64,000 bases of DNA. Source: Gastracanthus pulcherrimus. Taxonomy: Eukaryota; Arthropoda; Insecta; Hymenoptera; Pteromalidae. Positions 30,604 through 40,490 of this stretch are shown one piece after another (within the stretch, counting starts at the first letter, position 1; the number at the start of each line of letters is the position of its first letter). The notes under the pieces are model-generated. The model was given only the letters and a program-made list of their open reading frames with translations, did not search any database and was not told where the DNA came from. The position numbers were made by a program, and so were the translations under genes. The stretch is from NCBI GenBank assembly GCA_949152435.1, contig OX424575.1:78770473-78834472 (forward strand), written 5' to 3'.

Positions 30604-33470
30604 TTATCTCTGAACATACTCTTCACCATGTAATTGCTTAAGGTGCCTGCTAAACGCCGTTTTAAATTTACAAAAAGATGGCAGGCACCTCACACTGCTC
30701 GGGAGCGAATTCCAGAGGTGCGCACCTTGAACTCTGAATGAAAAAAGGCCCTTATCGGTGCGCGACCCCGGAACCGAGAGCTCTTTCATACCACCCCTAC
30801 TTGAAGTCCTGGCCTGGTTTTTTTCAAAGAGGGCAGTAAGATACGGTGGCTGCCGCATGACAACCGCTTTGTAAAGCAGCAGCCCCATAAAATACTCCCT
30901 CCTCACCTTCAAATCTAACCAGTCCAGTTTTTTCCTGTAGGCGGTGATATGCTCATCCCGCCTAACACCACATATGTATCTCACACATGCATTCTGTAGA
31001 CGTTGTAGTCGTGTCTGGAGCTCCCCTGACACATCAAGAAGAACCACTGAGCAATAATCTAAGTGAGGTAGTACCAGTGCACATGCCAGCTGCTTCCTCA
31101 GTATCTCTGTGGTGCTTGAACGGAAAAGTTTTAAGCTATACAGAGCCCTATTTACCTTTCTACTGACCGCATTCAGTTGCGGCTTCCATGTCAACCCTCC
31201 GTCCATCACCACGCCGAGGTTGGTGACTGTATCGACAAAGGGAACGTGTACGCCGGTCTGTATCTCAATGCCTTGCAAGTCGAGGCTCTGAACCTGTTTG
31301 ATGTTGTGATCAGATCCAAAAATGATCGCCTTTGTCTTGCCGACATTGAGGCGCAGGCCAGCTGACGTTGCCCAGTTCGACACTGCTTGTGCTACAGCCG
31401 ACATGCGACCGATACCATCACGAAGACCTTTCAGGGTCACTTGTGTGTAGGTTTGCAAGTCGTCAGCGTAAAGTATGTGTTCGACACCATCTAAGTCGAG
31501 TGCGTCTTGTAAGTCGTTTATGTACAGGCTGAAAAGCAGGGGTCCCAGGACTGAGCCCTGTGGAACGCCAAGATTGGTGGTTAGCCAACCTGAATCCCCG
31601 TTTGTGATTGTGACGACTTTCTGTCGTCTCCCCATGATATATGACTTAAGCCACAGGAGAACACTCCTGGAGAATCCCATGCGCATCAGCTTACGCAGCA
31701 GTTTAGTGTGTGAGATGGTGTCGAATGCTTTGCTAAAATCAAACATTAACAAAATAGTCAATAGTTTTTTGTTTTTGTCAATGCCTGATCTTATGTCCTC
31801 CGTCAGTTTCAGTAGTGCTGTCTGTGTACTGTGATTCTGTCGAAAACCAGTCTGCATCGGGTCCAAAGTATTATTTTCTCGTAAGAAGTTGGTTATTTGG
31901 TCGTGTACGATTTTTTCAAGGACCTTAGAAAGGAAACTCAGTAGGGCAATTGGTCGGAAATCTGACACCGTAGATGGGACAGGCTTCTTCTTCAAAGGCA
32001 CCAACCGAGCTCCCCTCCAAGCTCCCGGAAAAATGCCACTGGACAGAGAGGAGTTAAAGATCTTAACAATATGATCTCCCACAAACGGAAGAGCCTTAGC
32101 CACTATACTTTGGGGAATGTCGTCTTCCCCTCTGGCTTGTGATGAGAAGTGGGCAACAGCCAGAACCACGTCCGAGAAGCTGACTTCTCGGAAAACAAAA
32201 CCGTCATCACTGGCAGTGGTCAGGACGCTGTCAAGTTCTTCATCACCCTCATTTTGGGAGATCGACACCCCTGCAAAGTGGGCATTGAGCTCTTCCGGTG
32301 AGAAACCATGAAGCTCCTCTCTTGTCTTTGGCAGAAGGCCCAGAGCCTTGAGCTATTTCCAGATATCTTTCTTATTATTAATCGCTTCAGAAATTTTATT
32401 TTGTAAAAATCTTTCCCTTGTTTCCTTCGTTCGTAATTCAGCTTCAGCTGCAAGGCCCTGATACTCCCGCCACAGTCTGTCGTCATTGGTCCTCGAATAG
32501 CGTCTTCGTACGGAGTCACGTTTTTTGTAAAGATGTATTAGTTCAGCATCAACCCATGGTGGATTTGTTTTCTTTTTCGGTATGAATTCTTTTAACGGTG
32601 CAATTTTATCTATCACAGCCATGAGGTTGACACTGAGGCACTCTAATTGACTGTCAACACTCGCCGCGGGACCATCAATCCGCGACCAATCACAGTCAGC
32701 TAGGCGAGACAGGAGGTCGTCTTGCTGGATCGACTTAAAATCCCTGTAGCTGAATGATTCAACCACAAGGGATGCAGCAGTTTCGACCCCAATCTCGACC
32801 TCTATGATGTTATGATGACTGGGAAAAGGCGCCGGCCGATTGTCCCTGCTCAGTACAACGTCATTATTATCTGTCAAGATCACATCAATCCACGTGTGAG
32901 AATCCGTGAGATGATGAGTCGCACCATGATCAATTATTTGAAGGTTAAGATCATCAGCCAACCGTCTAACAAATTTCGCATCGGCTGACGTTCCGAGTAG
33001 GTTCGCATTCAGATCTCCCATAATAATTTTGTGACTAAAGTCTTGAGTATGTATCGTCAGTTTGTCTATTAAGTCCGAGCCCTGTAAAAACGGTACGTGT
33101 GGTGGTCTGTATATTAAAGCAACAAAGACGGGGGGAAGGCTGCCCTGCTGAACACTGCACATTAAATATTCAGGTATAAATGGTCTGCCCTCCTGTGTTG
33201 TTGGAGAACTGCTTAGTAAATGTGCCTTGAAAGTGTTATGAATGTACAGGACTAGCCCGCCTCCTAGTTTGTTGCGATCAAGTCTAAGTAGTGAGTAGTC
33301 ATCGATCTGAATGAGATCACTCCCAACATCAGGGTCAAGGTGCGACTCAGCAACCCCAAAGAGATGGTAGGTAGGACGAGCTGAAAGGTGTTGTTTAATC
33401 ATGCCAATGTGCCCCTTCAGTGAGGTAACATTGACAAACCCTGCCCTCAGTCCCTTACAGTGAACCCCCC
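30604..33470 (-). pseudogene. LINE ORF2: AP endonuclease and reverse transcriptase, one in-frame stop
   Basis: The endonuclease starts near LRAGFVNVTSLKGHIGMI (before the first ATG at 33402), with FGVAESHLDP, LGGGLVLYIHNTF, KIIMGDLNANLLG and THTWIDVILTDN-like (SHTWIDVILTDN). It has PSHHN where many relatives have S-D-H. A single TAG at 32353-32355 separates it from the RT ORF in the same frame. RT motifs: FRPIALLSFLSKVLEKIVHD, QTGFRQNHSTQTALLKL, MFDFSKAFDTISHTKLL, GVPQGSVLGPLLFSLYINDL and the catalytic YADD (HILYADDLQTY, about 31487-31455). The C-terminal ends HLKQLHGEEYVQR, TGA/TAA region near 30604. It nicks DNA and copies its RNA at the target. Confidence 0.93.
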
Positions 33471-33489
33471 CAGCAGTGTCTGCGGATAG

Positions 33490-34077
33490 TCAATTTTTTG
33501 CAGCAGTTGACGGAATTACATTATTATCAATTTCGATTTCATTATCAACAGTTTTTTTTTCAGTATTTACAGTTTGAGATGGTTGATTAATGGCATATGA
33601 TGCCACAATTGTCTGTAAATCAGCCGCAGATGAAAATTCATGAGAGACATCGCCATCGCGCCTCTTCACCAGGAAACGGCCCCCTCTATGCCAAACATAT
33701 TTAAAATTAAGTCTCATCGCAAGGGCCTTGAGACTTCTATATTTAATAAAACATTCTTTTGTTAACAATTCATTTATAAAAATTTTCCCATTTATAATCC
33801 CATCCCTTGTGTCCTGGTCAAGAGCTGCAATGTCGACATCTCTAGCATGAAAGCCAGTGATAAGCTTTTTGGCTCGCATTATTCTCTCGCCTAACGCACT
33901 GCTGGAAAGGGTAACAACCCATGGTGACCTTCTACGTTCGCTGTTTGTATCTGCTAATGCCGCAGCTGTTGATTCTTCTGACCGAAGCAGGCGTGTGCCT
34001 ATTATATCAATTTTTTGTGTTCCAAGAAAGGGGCGGAAGCAACAAGTGTGTGGGCTGAAGGTGGTCGAGAAGAGCAA
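33490..34077 (-). pseudogene. LINE ORF1 with baculovirus-FP-like C-terminal domain, 5' truncated
   Basis: The ORF contains RSPWVVTLSSSALGERIMRA, KKLITGFHARDVDI, then NELLTKECFIKYRSLKALAM RLNFKYVWHRGGRFLVKR and HEFSSAADLQTI. The last block (leu-rich helix, YVW.R.GR..V) is the FP-like domain found in ORF1 of CR1/L2-type LINEs, an RNA-binding chaperone in the family. The coiled-coil N terminus is missing. It ends at TGA 33490-33492, after which the same frame continues open into the endonuclease. Confidence 0.75.
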
Positions 34078-34859
34078 AAATTTTGGAAGAGATTTCCGCC
34101 CTCTCCGATTTTGAGCATTGCTTGCCCGCCCGTCAGCGAATATAGACGCACGTTACGAATATTACCTGCCCGTCCGTGACCGAGTATAGAAGCGTTAGAA
34201 CACTTTAGTATTGAAAATCAGACATTGTTAGCGGGATTCTTATCCGAAGGATAGATAGCGACCAGAGAGCGAGGAGCACCATTAGGCGTCCAGGATTAAC
34301 GACGGTGAGTGGACTGTAATTTTCGAGCTTCCCTCGGCACTTATAGATAAAATTTTGCTGAACAATTATCGTACATTGCCGCCATGTGCTCGGGGTTAGT
34401 AGATTAAACTCGTGGTGGTGTGACACCGTTATATAGGATCAGTGCGCGTCGGGCCAGCATTAAAATTACGAATATTAGTGTGGGGAAAATTACGCGATTC
34501 GGAAAAACTCGGAAAACGTGGTGATTTGGTCGTCGCGAGAGACGCGTGCGAGGGCTAGCGTAGCCATATTTGTATAGCGACCGATTCATTGTGCGAAAAT
34601 TGTAAATGTCGCGACCGTAAGTATTATAAATGGAATAAAACTTAGGTACTTAAAGAGTGAAATTTGTGTGTATTTATTATATAATTAGTGATTCCTGATT
34701 TTCCACTTCACGGAACTTCCTCTGGGAAAGGGCTCGTGCAGAGTTAGCCGCGCTTTACCTGGCGCCCATTAATATAGAGAAATTCGGTAAAGTGTCGAGT
34801 AAAAGTCAAATAAATAAGCCGTCGTAACGAAAGCCACGTTACAAAATGTGTAAGGCATT

Positions 34860-35420
34860 TTTTTCGAATTTGCGCGATTGTTAGGTGTGCTTTAAACCCT
34901 CATAAAATCTAGAGTTTTCATTCTTTTAAACCGTTTCAGGTCTCCTTTTTTTATCACAGAAAATACCTTTAATTCTTTTTCTTTTTTGGAAAACTTGAAT
35001 TGTTAAAAAAGAACCGGAGATATGGGTCTCCAAATATATGCTTCTTTTAAAAATAACAAAAAAAGGCATTTTTTTAGGTGAAAATCTTCTGAATCGAAAA
35101 AATGTTGTTATCGTTTTGTTAAGTAGCCGATTTTTTTTCATATTCTTAACTTATTTAAGGTAACACCTTTCGACCTTGAAAAAATAATTTTTTTTGTGAG
35201 TCCATAAACCTTATTTATTGAAGAAACTTTTTATAATTAGAAGCAATCATTCCGAAATTTTGCTGACTATAAATACTTAATAGTACTTTTAATTTTAATT
35301 TTACCGTTGTAAAACTTCAGAATCTTGATCTTACACGTCACAATAAATTATCATTGTTAATACTTTATTTATTGAAAGAACTTTGTGGCGTACATAGATT
35401 TTTCAGAATTTTTCGAACTT
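34860..35420 (-). repeat. Diverged copy of the terminal-repeat family seen at 58.2-58.5 kb
   Basis: The reverse complement of about 35160-35400 aligns with 58255-58450. Shared runs include acaaagttc, tttattgtgacgt, ggtaaaat, gaatgattgctt and ggactc.caaaaaaa, in the same order and similar spacing. Similarity becomes weak beyond that (aaaaaaatcgg at about 35130 and 58508). It is a partial, older member of the family that bounds the 58-64 kb element. No ORF of interest. Confidence 0.6.
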
Positions 35421-35462
35421 TTGCCTCCGCACCAAAAGTTCCCCTTCCAGAAGAATGACCCA

Positions 35463-35467
<5 letters not shown>

Positions 35468-35556
<89 letters not shown>

Positions 35557-35591
35557 TATGTGGGTGTGTGTGTGTGTATATATATATATAT
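35468..35591. repeat. (TA)n microsatellite with TG and CCG runs next to it
   Basis: Pure TA from about 35475 to 35550, then tgtgtgtgtg at 35567-35577, a second TA run, and cgccgccgccgccgccg at 35612-35629. ORFs here are translations of the repeat. Confidence 0.97.
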
Positions 35592-35664
35592 CCACTATAT
35601 TACGAAAAGATTTCGCCGCCGCCGCCGCCGCGTATAAGTCGAGGATTGTAATCAAAAGTCCGTG

Positions 35665-36022
35665 ATTTTCTGTTAATTATAGGGGAATATGGGTTATTCA
35701 ACGAGTATACTACACCAAGCCCGTTATTCCATGTTATTTATGTGTTAATTCGGGTTATTTAACGTGAAAATGACATAAAATAACGTTATTTGCTGATAAA
35801 ATTTCAAAAGCGTTGAAAAACGTCAAATTCATATGAAAATAGGGTGGAAGTTCATTATTTCATGTTAATTGTAGGTTAATATGGATTATATAACGTGTAA
35901 CTACACCAAATATCCGTTATTCCACGTTATTTATTGTAAAAAATGCCTAAAATAACGCTAAAAAGTGATAAAATTGCGTCAAAAGCGTTGAAAAACGTAA
36001 AACTCATATGCAAATATGTTAA
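35665..36022 (+). repeat. Diverged tandem duplication, two units of about 180 bp
   Basis: Unit 1 about 35665-35848, unit 2 about 35853-36022. Both contain, in order, ttaattataggggaatatgg / ttaattgtaggttaatatgg, actacaccaa, cgttattcca.gttattta, aaataacg, gataaaat, caaaagcgttgaaaaacgt and aactcatatg (or variant). The motif ccgttattyca recurs a third time at 36027. Confidence 0.75.
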
Positions 36023-36829
36023 AAGCCCGTTATTTACATGTTTTGATATAAAATATATGTAGCGTTCAAACTAGCTTCACCTGAAGTGTTATTTTCAAAT
36101 GTATGTACTTTAAAATTTTGTAATTTTTGAATTTTTAATAACGGTAAAAGTGTTCGTTTTTTCCTTATAATTTTTAACCTCTTTTGAATGTGCTTAATAT
36201 ACAATGTTGGATTCAAGGGCATGTCGGAACTAAAAATATTGTTTTTCTATTACGTTATTCGATTATATTTTTTAAATAAAGTTTGACGAAATAAAAGAAT
36301 CCAGAGCTCAGCATCATAGTATTCAGTTCAATGAATCATTCTATCGACGTTAAATGTCAAACAGACTTTTAGTTTTTCTACAACTTTAAAAATATCAGCG
36401 ATTGTTTATGTGATTACAGCTAACCTTAAAATAATGGTAATACCCTACTTTTATTTCATAACTTTTTATAAATTCGATTTTTATCAATATAAGGAGCAGA
36501 TCAACATAGTGATGAATTTGATAAATCATTTTATTGAAAGTAATGGCAATCAAACTTTTTGTTTTTCTCAATTTGTGAAATAAAGAATTAGCTGCGACAT
36601 CATCTTAAAATAACTTAAGGTGATTTAACTATCTATATTAATACCCGGTATATAACTACAGCTTCATTTATTCTTTCTATTTGCTTTATATTTCTGAAAT
36701 TTAATTATTATTGCGTTTGATTTTTAGTTTATTTTATATAAGATAAATTGAATTTCATTGACCATAATAGAAAGTAAAAATCTGACAGATGAAATTGAAA
36801 GTAATTGAAAACTTTATATTTCATAAAAG
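36023..36829. other. No gene seen, AT-rich
   Basis: Only short low-complexity ORFs. No repeats matched to other parts of the window. Confidence 0.4.
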
Positions 36830-37057
36830 TTGTTAAATGATAATAATTGTATTGATTGGAAAGTTTTAGATTATATTGAATATGAAAGAAAATTTTTGGA
36901 TCATATAAGTTCTATAGAACCTTGTGATATGGAACAATTAGGTAACAATTTAAAGAAATTGAATGTATGTTCTGTTAATATTAAAAAAATAAGTAAAAAA
37001 ACCAAACCAAAAATTAAAATTGCTTTTAAAGAAATGAACGAATTATTTAAAACATAA
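36830..37057 (+). other. Unassigned 75-codon ORF at the start of the Helitron region
   Basis: It reads MLNDNNCIDWKVLDYIEYER with a Lys-rich tail. It does not match a domain I know. It may be part of the Helitron 5' coding region, but is separated from the OTU-like piece by 700 bp of non-coding AT-rich DNA. Confidence 0.25.
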
Positions 37058-37739
37058 AATCAGCAGAGTTACATCTTGAAAAGGTAAATCAAAATGTAAT
37101 CAATATAAAATGGAGTTCGTTTAATGCATGTAGCAATTATAGTTGAGACTTGAAAGTTCAGTTTTTATATTTTTTTGTTTATTATTTCATATATTCATAT
37201 TCTTCTACAAAAAAGCGGGAAATAAACCATAGAAAATTCTGCTAGGAAATCTGCAGAAGTCTCGCGTTATTTAATCTTTCAAAATTCTGTGAAAGTTATT
37301 GCCGTGTTTTTGCAAACTTGACTATAGGAATTTTTCATTACAAATTGTTGTGAAAATTAAAATTAGTAATAAAATTGACTTTATCAACATAGTTCCCTTT
37401 GATAATGTAAATTTTCTTACGTATTTTGATGTTTTGTAAGGATAAATACATTTTTAATGAACCTCATTGTAAAATAAACAAAATTGAAAAAGAAAGAACT
37501 TAAAATTATTTTTTGAGCATTCAATAATAAAGCACCCATCTATCTATCAATCTATCTAAAATTAAATAAATTAAAAATTATTAAAATAAGTAAATATAAA
37601 ATTGTAGATAACATTATTTTAAATTAAAAATTCTATTTAAAAATATTTAGAAACAATCAATTGTAACGAGTCGCGTATAATTCGCGAACGAGAGACGCGA
37701 AAGGGGCATGAGACGCCATCTCAATAGGTCGGAATCTTT

Positions 37740-38108
37740 GTATTAGGTGATAATTCTTATGATATTATAATTACCGATTCAAATTGTTATAAATTGTATA
37801 TGTCAAAAGATGGAATTTTTGGTGGAGAAGTAGACATTGTTGCTTTCGTGAATATTTATCATGTAAAAGTTTTTGTATATCAAGGGTCTAATGATGCAAG
37901 AGAATTTGGTCCATCCAATAGTAGAAACAAATTGACTCTGATATTATCTGGACTTCTAGATAGAGGGAATTATGACGTTGAGAATACATGTTTTTCTGAA
38001 GATTATCGCAATCATTATCATTGTGCTTATTATGCAAAAAATAAAACCCAAATCAATGAATACAGAAAAGTACAATATCTCAAAAATGAACAATTAGAGA
38101 AAAAATGA
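37740..38108 (+). pseudogene. Helitron OTU-like cysteine protease domain, C-terminal half
   Basis: IFGGEVDIVAFVNIYHVKVF and VYQG followed by HYHCAYY at the end resembles the second half of OTU domains (W-G-x-E-I-x-A...I.V....HY...). The OTU N-terminal D-G-N-C catalytic segment is not seen upstream. OTU-like domains are known passengers of animal Helitron proteins. The end is KKTQINEYRK-like basic sequence leading into the coding repeat. Confidence 0.6.
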
Positions 38109-38164
38109 AAATTGGATCGTATCTGTAGTCTAAACGCAGAAAAAGTAGAAAAGAAAGGACAGAA

Positions 38165-38745
38165 ATCAGGGTTGTCAACATGAATGAATAGAGGATAGAG
38201 AACAAGAGACAAGAAGAAAGAATTGTCAATATGGATGACGAGAGGATTGAGTAAAAGAGAGAAAGAGAGAGAGAGAGAAAGATAGAGTTGTTAATATGAA
38301 TGCAGATAGAATAAAAAACAAGTGACAGAAAAATAGGGTTGTAAATATGGATGAAGCTAGAGTAAAGATTAAGAGATAGAAAGATAGAGTTGCTAACATA
38401 GATGACGAGAGGATAGAGATCAAGCGATAGAAGGACAGGATTATCAACATGAATGAAGACCGGATAGAGAACAAACGGCAGAAAGATAAGGGTATGAGCA
38501 TGAATAAAGGAAGGATAGAGAACAAAAGAATGAAAGACGCTACTAATAACATGAACGAAGAGAGACTAATTAAAAAAAGAAAAAAAATATTGTTGTTAAC
38601 ATGAAAGAAGAAAGAATAGAAAAAAAAGATCTAAAGATATTGCCAGCAATATGAATGAAGAAAGATTAAATCGGAAACGGAAGCTTGATATTGCAAATAA
38701 TATGCCTTGCAATCGGATTGCTAAAAGGAGAAAAAAACAAAAAAT
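38165..38745 (+). repeat. 51-bp coding tandem repeat, about 10 diverged copies
   Basis: Units of about 51 bp (17 codons) each carry a form of gtcaacatgaatga...agagg.tagagaacaagcgacag. Starts are near 38167, 38222, 38286, 38337, 38388, 38440, 38491, 38545, 38593 and 38641. In the coding frame they read NMNEDRIENKRQKDR-type repeats. One unit contains an extra (GA)n run (38253-38279). It lies between OTU-like and Helitron N domains, a position where charged repeats are common in Helitron proteins. Confidence 0.8.
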
Positions 38746-38789
38746 CATGAAAATGTGTCCTTCAAATATATATTTATATAGATTTAGGG

Positions 38790-39410
38790 GACATGAATTA
38801 TATTTGTCCTCATTGTTCTGCAGTTTTTTGGTCTACAGAATTTTCCAAAAAAAGTTGTCATTTTGGGAAAGTTATTTTGCCTCCTTTATCAAATTATAAT
38901 CAAGCTTTGAAAAGTTTGTTATATGATAAAAAATTTAAACTATTGATTCGTTATTATAATAAGTATTCTTTTGCAAGTTTCAACGCTACTGTAATTAATG
39001 ATATAAAAAAAGGAGTTTATAATCTAAAAATTCAAGGTCAAGTTTGCCACACATCGCCAAATTCAGTAGTTGTTAATGATGGAACCCATTCTGAAAAATT
39101 TATATTTATGATCAATATACAGCAAATCAGTTTAGATTGAAAAATAATAAATTATTATTAGTAGAACATTTTGCAAAATTGAATAAGATACTGAATGATA
39201 ATCCATATGCCATAAAGTATAAACATATGCATGAATTGTCAAAAAATACTACAAGTCCTGAATATAAATTATATTTTATTCAAAATTTGAAATTGAATCA
39301 AAATGTTTACAATAAACCAAAAACTGCGGGACATTTTGATTTATGTATATATCCAAGAAATCCAGATAATAGTAAATCTCATATTTTTTAAAATAAATTA
39401 TCTCATCATT
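38790..39410 (+). pseudogene. Helitron-like N-terminal domain
   Basis: Frame 38793-39140 reads MNYICPHCSAVFWSTEFSKK, SCHFGKVILPPLSNY and then FASFNATVINDIKKGVYNLK IQGQVCH. This is the zinc-binding (PHC...CCxxGK) and IQGQVYH region preceding Rep in insect Helitrons. After a shift, ORF 39137-39391 continues LLVEHFAKLNKILNDNPYAI and TAGHFDLCIYPRN. Stops at 39138 and 39389. Confidence 0.85.
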
Positions 39411-39419
39411 TAGATCGAA

Positions 39420-40490
39420 TGGTATATCCTATTCTATTTCCTTCTGGAGATTTGGGATGGAATCCTGATTTGAAATAAAATTTAAAAAGTTATAAGACAT
39501 TGACTGATTTACAATATTATTCATATCGACTTGCTAATAGACCTGGAAAACCTTTTAATCCAATTTTATACAGCGGACGATTAACTCAACAATACGTCAT
39601 AAACGCATACATAATCATAGAAAGTGCAAGAATCGATTATTTCAGACATAATCAATCCAAATTGAGAATTGAATGTTATCAAGGTGTATTAGATCATGTT
39701 GGAAAAAATGCTTCAAATAATTTAAAAAAATTTTGAAGACAAAGAACATATAGGAAATCTTTTTATTTTACCATCAACTCATATTGGGAGTCCGAGACCC
39801 ATGCATCAATTATTTCAAGATTCAATGGCTATAAATAGAGTTGTTGGAAGATCCGATTTATTTATTACTGTAACATGTAATCCAAATTGGCCGGAATTAA
39901 AAAGAGTACTTTCAAAATTTCCTCAAGGAACAACATGTAATGATATTCCCACTATAACAGCTAAATTGTTCAATAAAACATTACGTGCAATATTACCTGA
40001 TATTTTGAGTGGCGATATTTTTAGGGAAATATTAGCATACATTTATACCATTGAATTTCAAAAGAGAGGATTGCCACTTGCACGTTTATTATTTGTTTTA
40101 AATTATGAAAATAAATTATTGAATCGACAAGATATTGATAAATTCGTAAGTGCTGAAATTTCGAATGATGTTGAAGAATTACAAATTTAGGTTATTAAAC
40201 GTATGTTACATGGTTCTCATACTAAAAATTCTCCATGTTACAATAAATACTCTTGTTCAAAAAATTATCCAAAAGAGTTTAATGACTTCACACATTTAAT
40301 GAATGAAAATAATGAAACAGCAATCGTTATGGGATTAGTACAGAATGATATTGAAATATTCAAAATTTTTGAAGAAGCATGTTCTATCATGTTGCCTAAA
40401 GAATTGAGAAAATTCTTTGCTTGGTTTCTAATTAGTGATAACATTTCTCTCGCTAATAAAATTTGGGATACTTTCAAATAAAAATTTTGT
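39420..40490 (+). pseudogene. Helitron Rep (rolling-circle) domain, HUH motif lost, internally deleted
   Basis: Pieces in order: MVYPILFPSGDLGWNPDLK, LQYYSYRLANRPGKPFNPIL and then LTQQYVINAYIIIESARIDY. In ORF 39801-40190: QDSMAINRVVGRSDLFITVT CNPNWPEL, a typical Rep motif 1. The HUH motif, normally GLPHAH, reads RGLPLARLL (about 40066-40092): both histidines are replaced (Leu, Arg). Next MLHGSHTKNSPC and SKNYPKEFNDF, but the catalytic-tyrosine region is absent; the sequence goes directly to EEACSIMLPKELRKFFAWFL, the linker before the helicase. Rep would nick and transfer DNA strands; this copy cannot. Confidence 0.88.

Larger units (their letters stand above)
29918..34100 (-). mobile_element. 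CR1/L2-like non-LTR retrotransposon (LINE)
   Basis: Minus-strand element with ORF1 (34077-33490), ORF2 endonuclease-RT (about 33470-30604) and a 0.65-kb 3' region rich in TTTA repeats that ends in a (TATC)n tail at 29918-29935 (seen as gatagatagata on the plus strand). The tetranucleotide tail and FP-like ORF1 domain suggest a CR1/L2/Daphne-like clade; the exact clade is uncertain. It lies inside the gypsy 3' LTR, so it is younger. ORF1 lacks its beginning, indicating 5' truncation at about 34100. Confidence 0.88.
23191..34843 (+). mobile_element. Ty3/gypsy retrotransposon (copy 2), no 5' LTR, 3' LTR split by a LINE
   Basis: Gag, zinc knuckles, RT, RNase H and integrase run on the plus strand from 23191 to 28857, followed by a 0.5-kb spacer, a polypurine tract (29386-29397) and a 3' LTR starting TGTGACGTG (29400) and ending CACGTTACA (34843). 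A matching 5' LTR is absent: the gag start lies directly next to Polinton polymerase sequence. The pol frame is unusually clean, with four stops and no frameshift over 2.3 kb. The hexamer GCGACC recurs about 31 times in this element. Confidence 0.9.
29400..34843 (+). repeat. gypsy copy 2: 3' LTR, split by a LINE
   Basis: Left piece 29400-29917 begins TGTGACGTG. Right piece from about 34100 ends CACGTTACA at 34843, the imperfect inverted counterpart of the start (8 of 9 bases). Without the LINE the LTR is about 1.2 kb. GCGACC hexamers occur in both pieces (29446, 29557, 29712, 29801; 34258, 34577, 34610), supporting that they belong together. The left piece contains CA/TG- and CT-rich low-complexity sequence; an ORF over it is not a gene. 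Confidence 0.75.

Noticed and set aside
32780..32840. LINE endonuclease SHH in place of SDH read as a lost catalytic residue
   Set aside because: Some LINE clades vary at this position and I cannot align the family here, so I do not claim inactivation.
35365..35665. ORFs on both strands encoding YIYIYI and HTHT peptides
   Set aside because: Translations of the (TA)n/(TG)n microsatellite. The same applies to the end of the ORF at 43086-43310.
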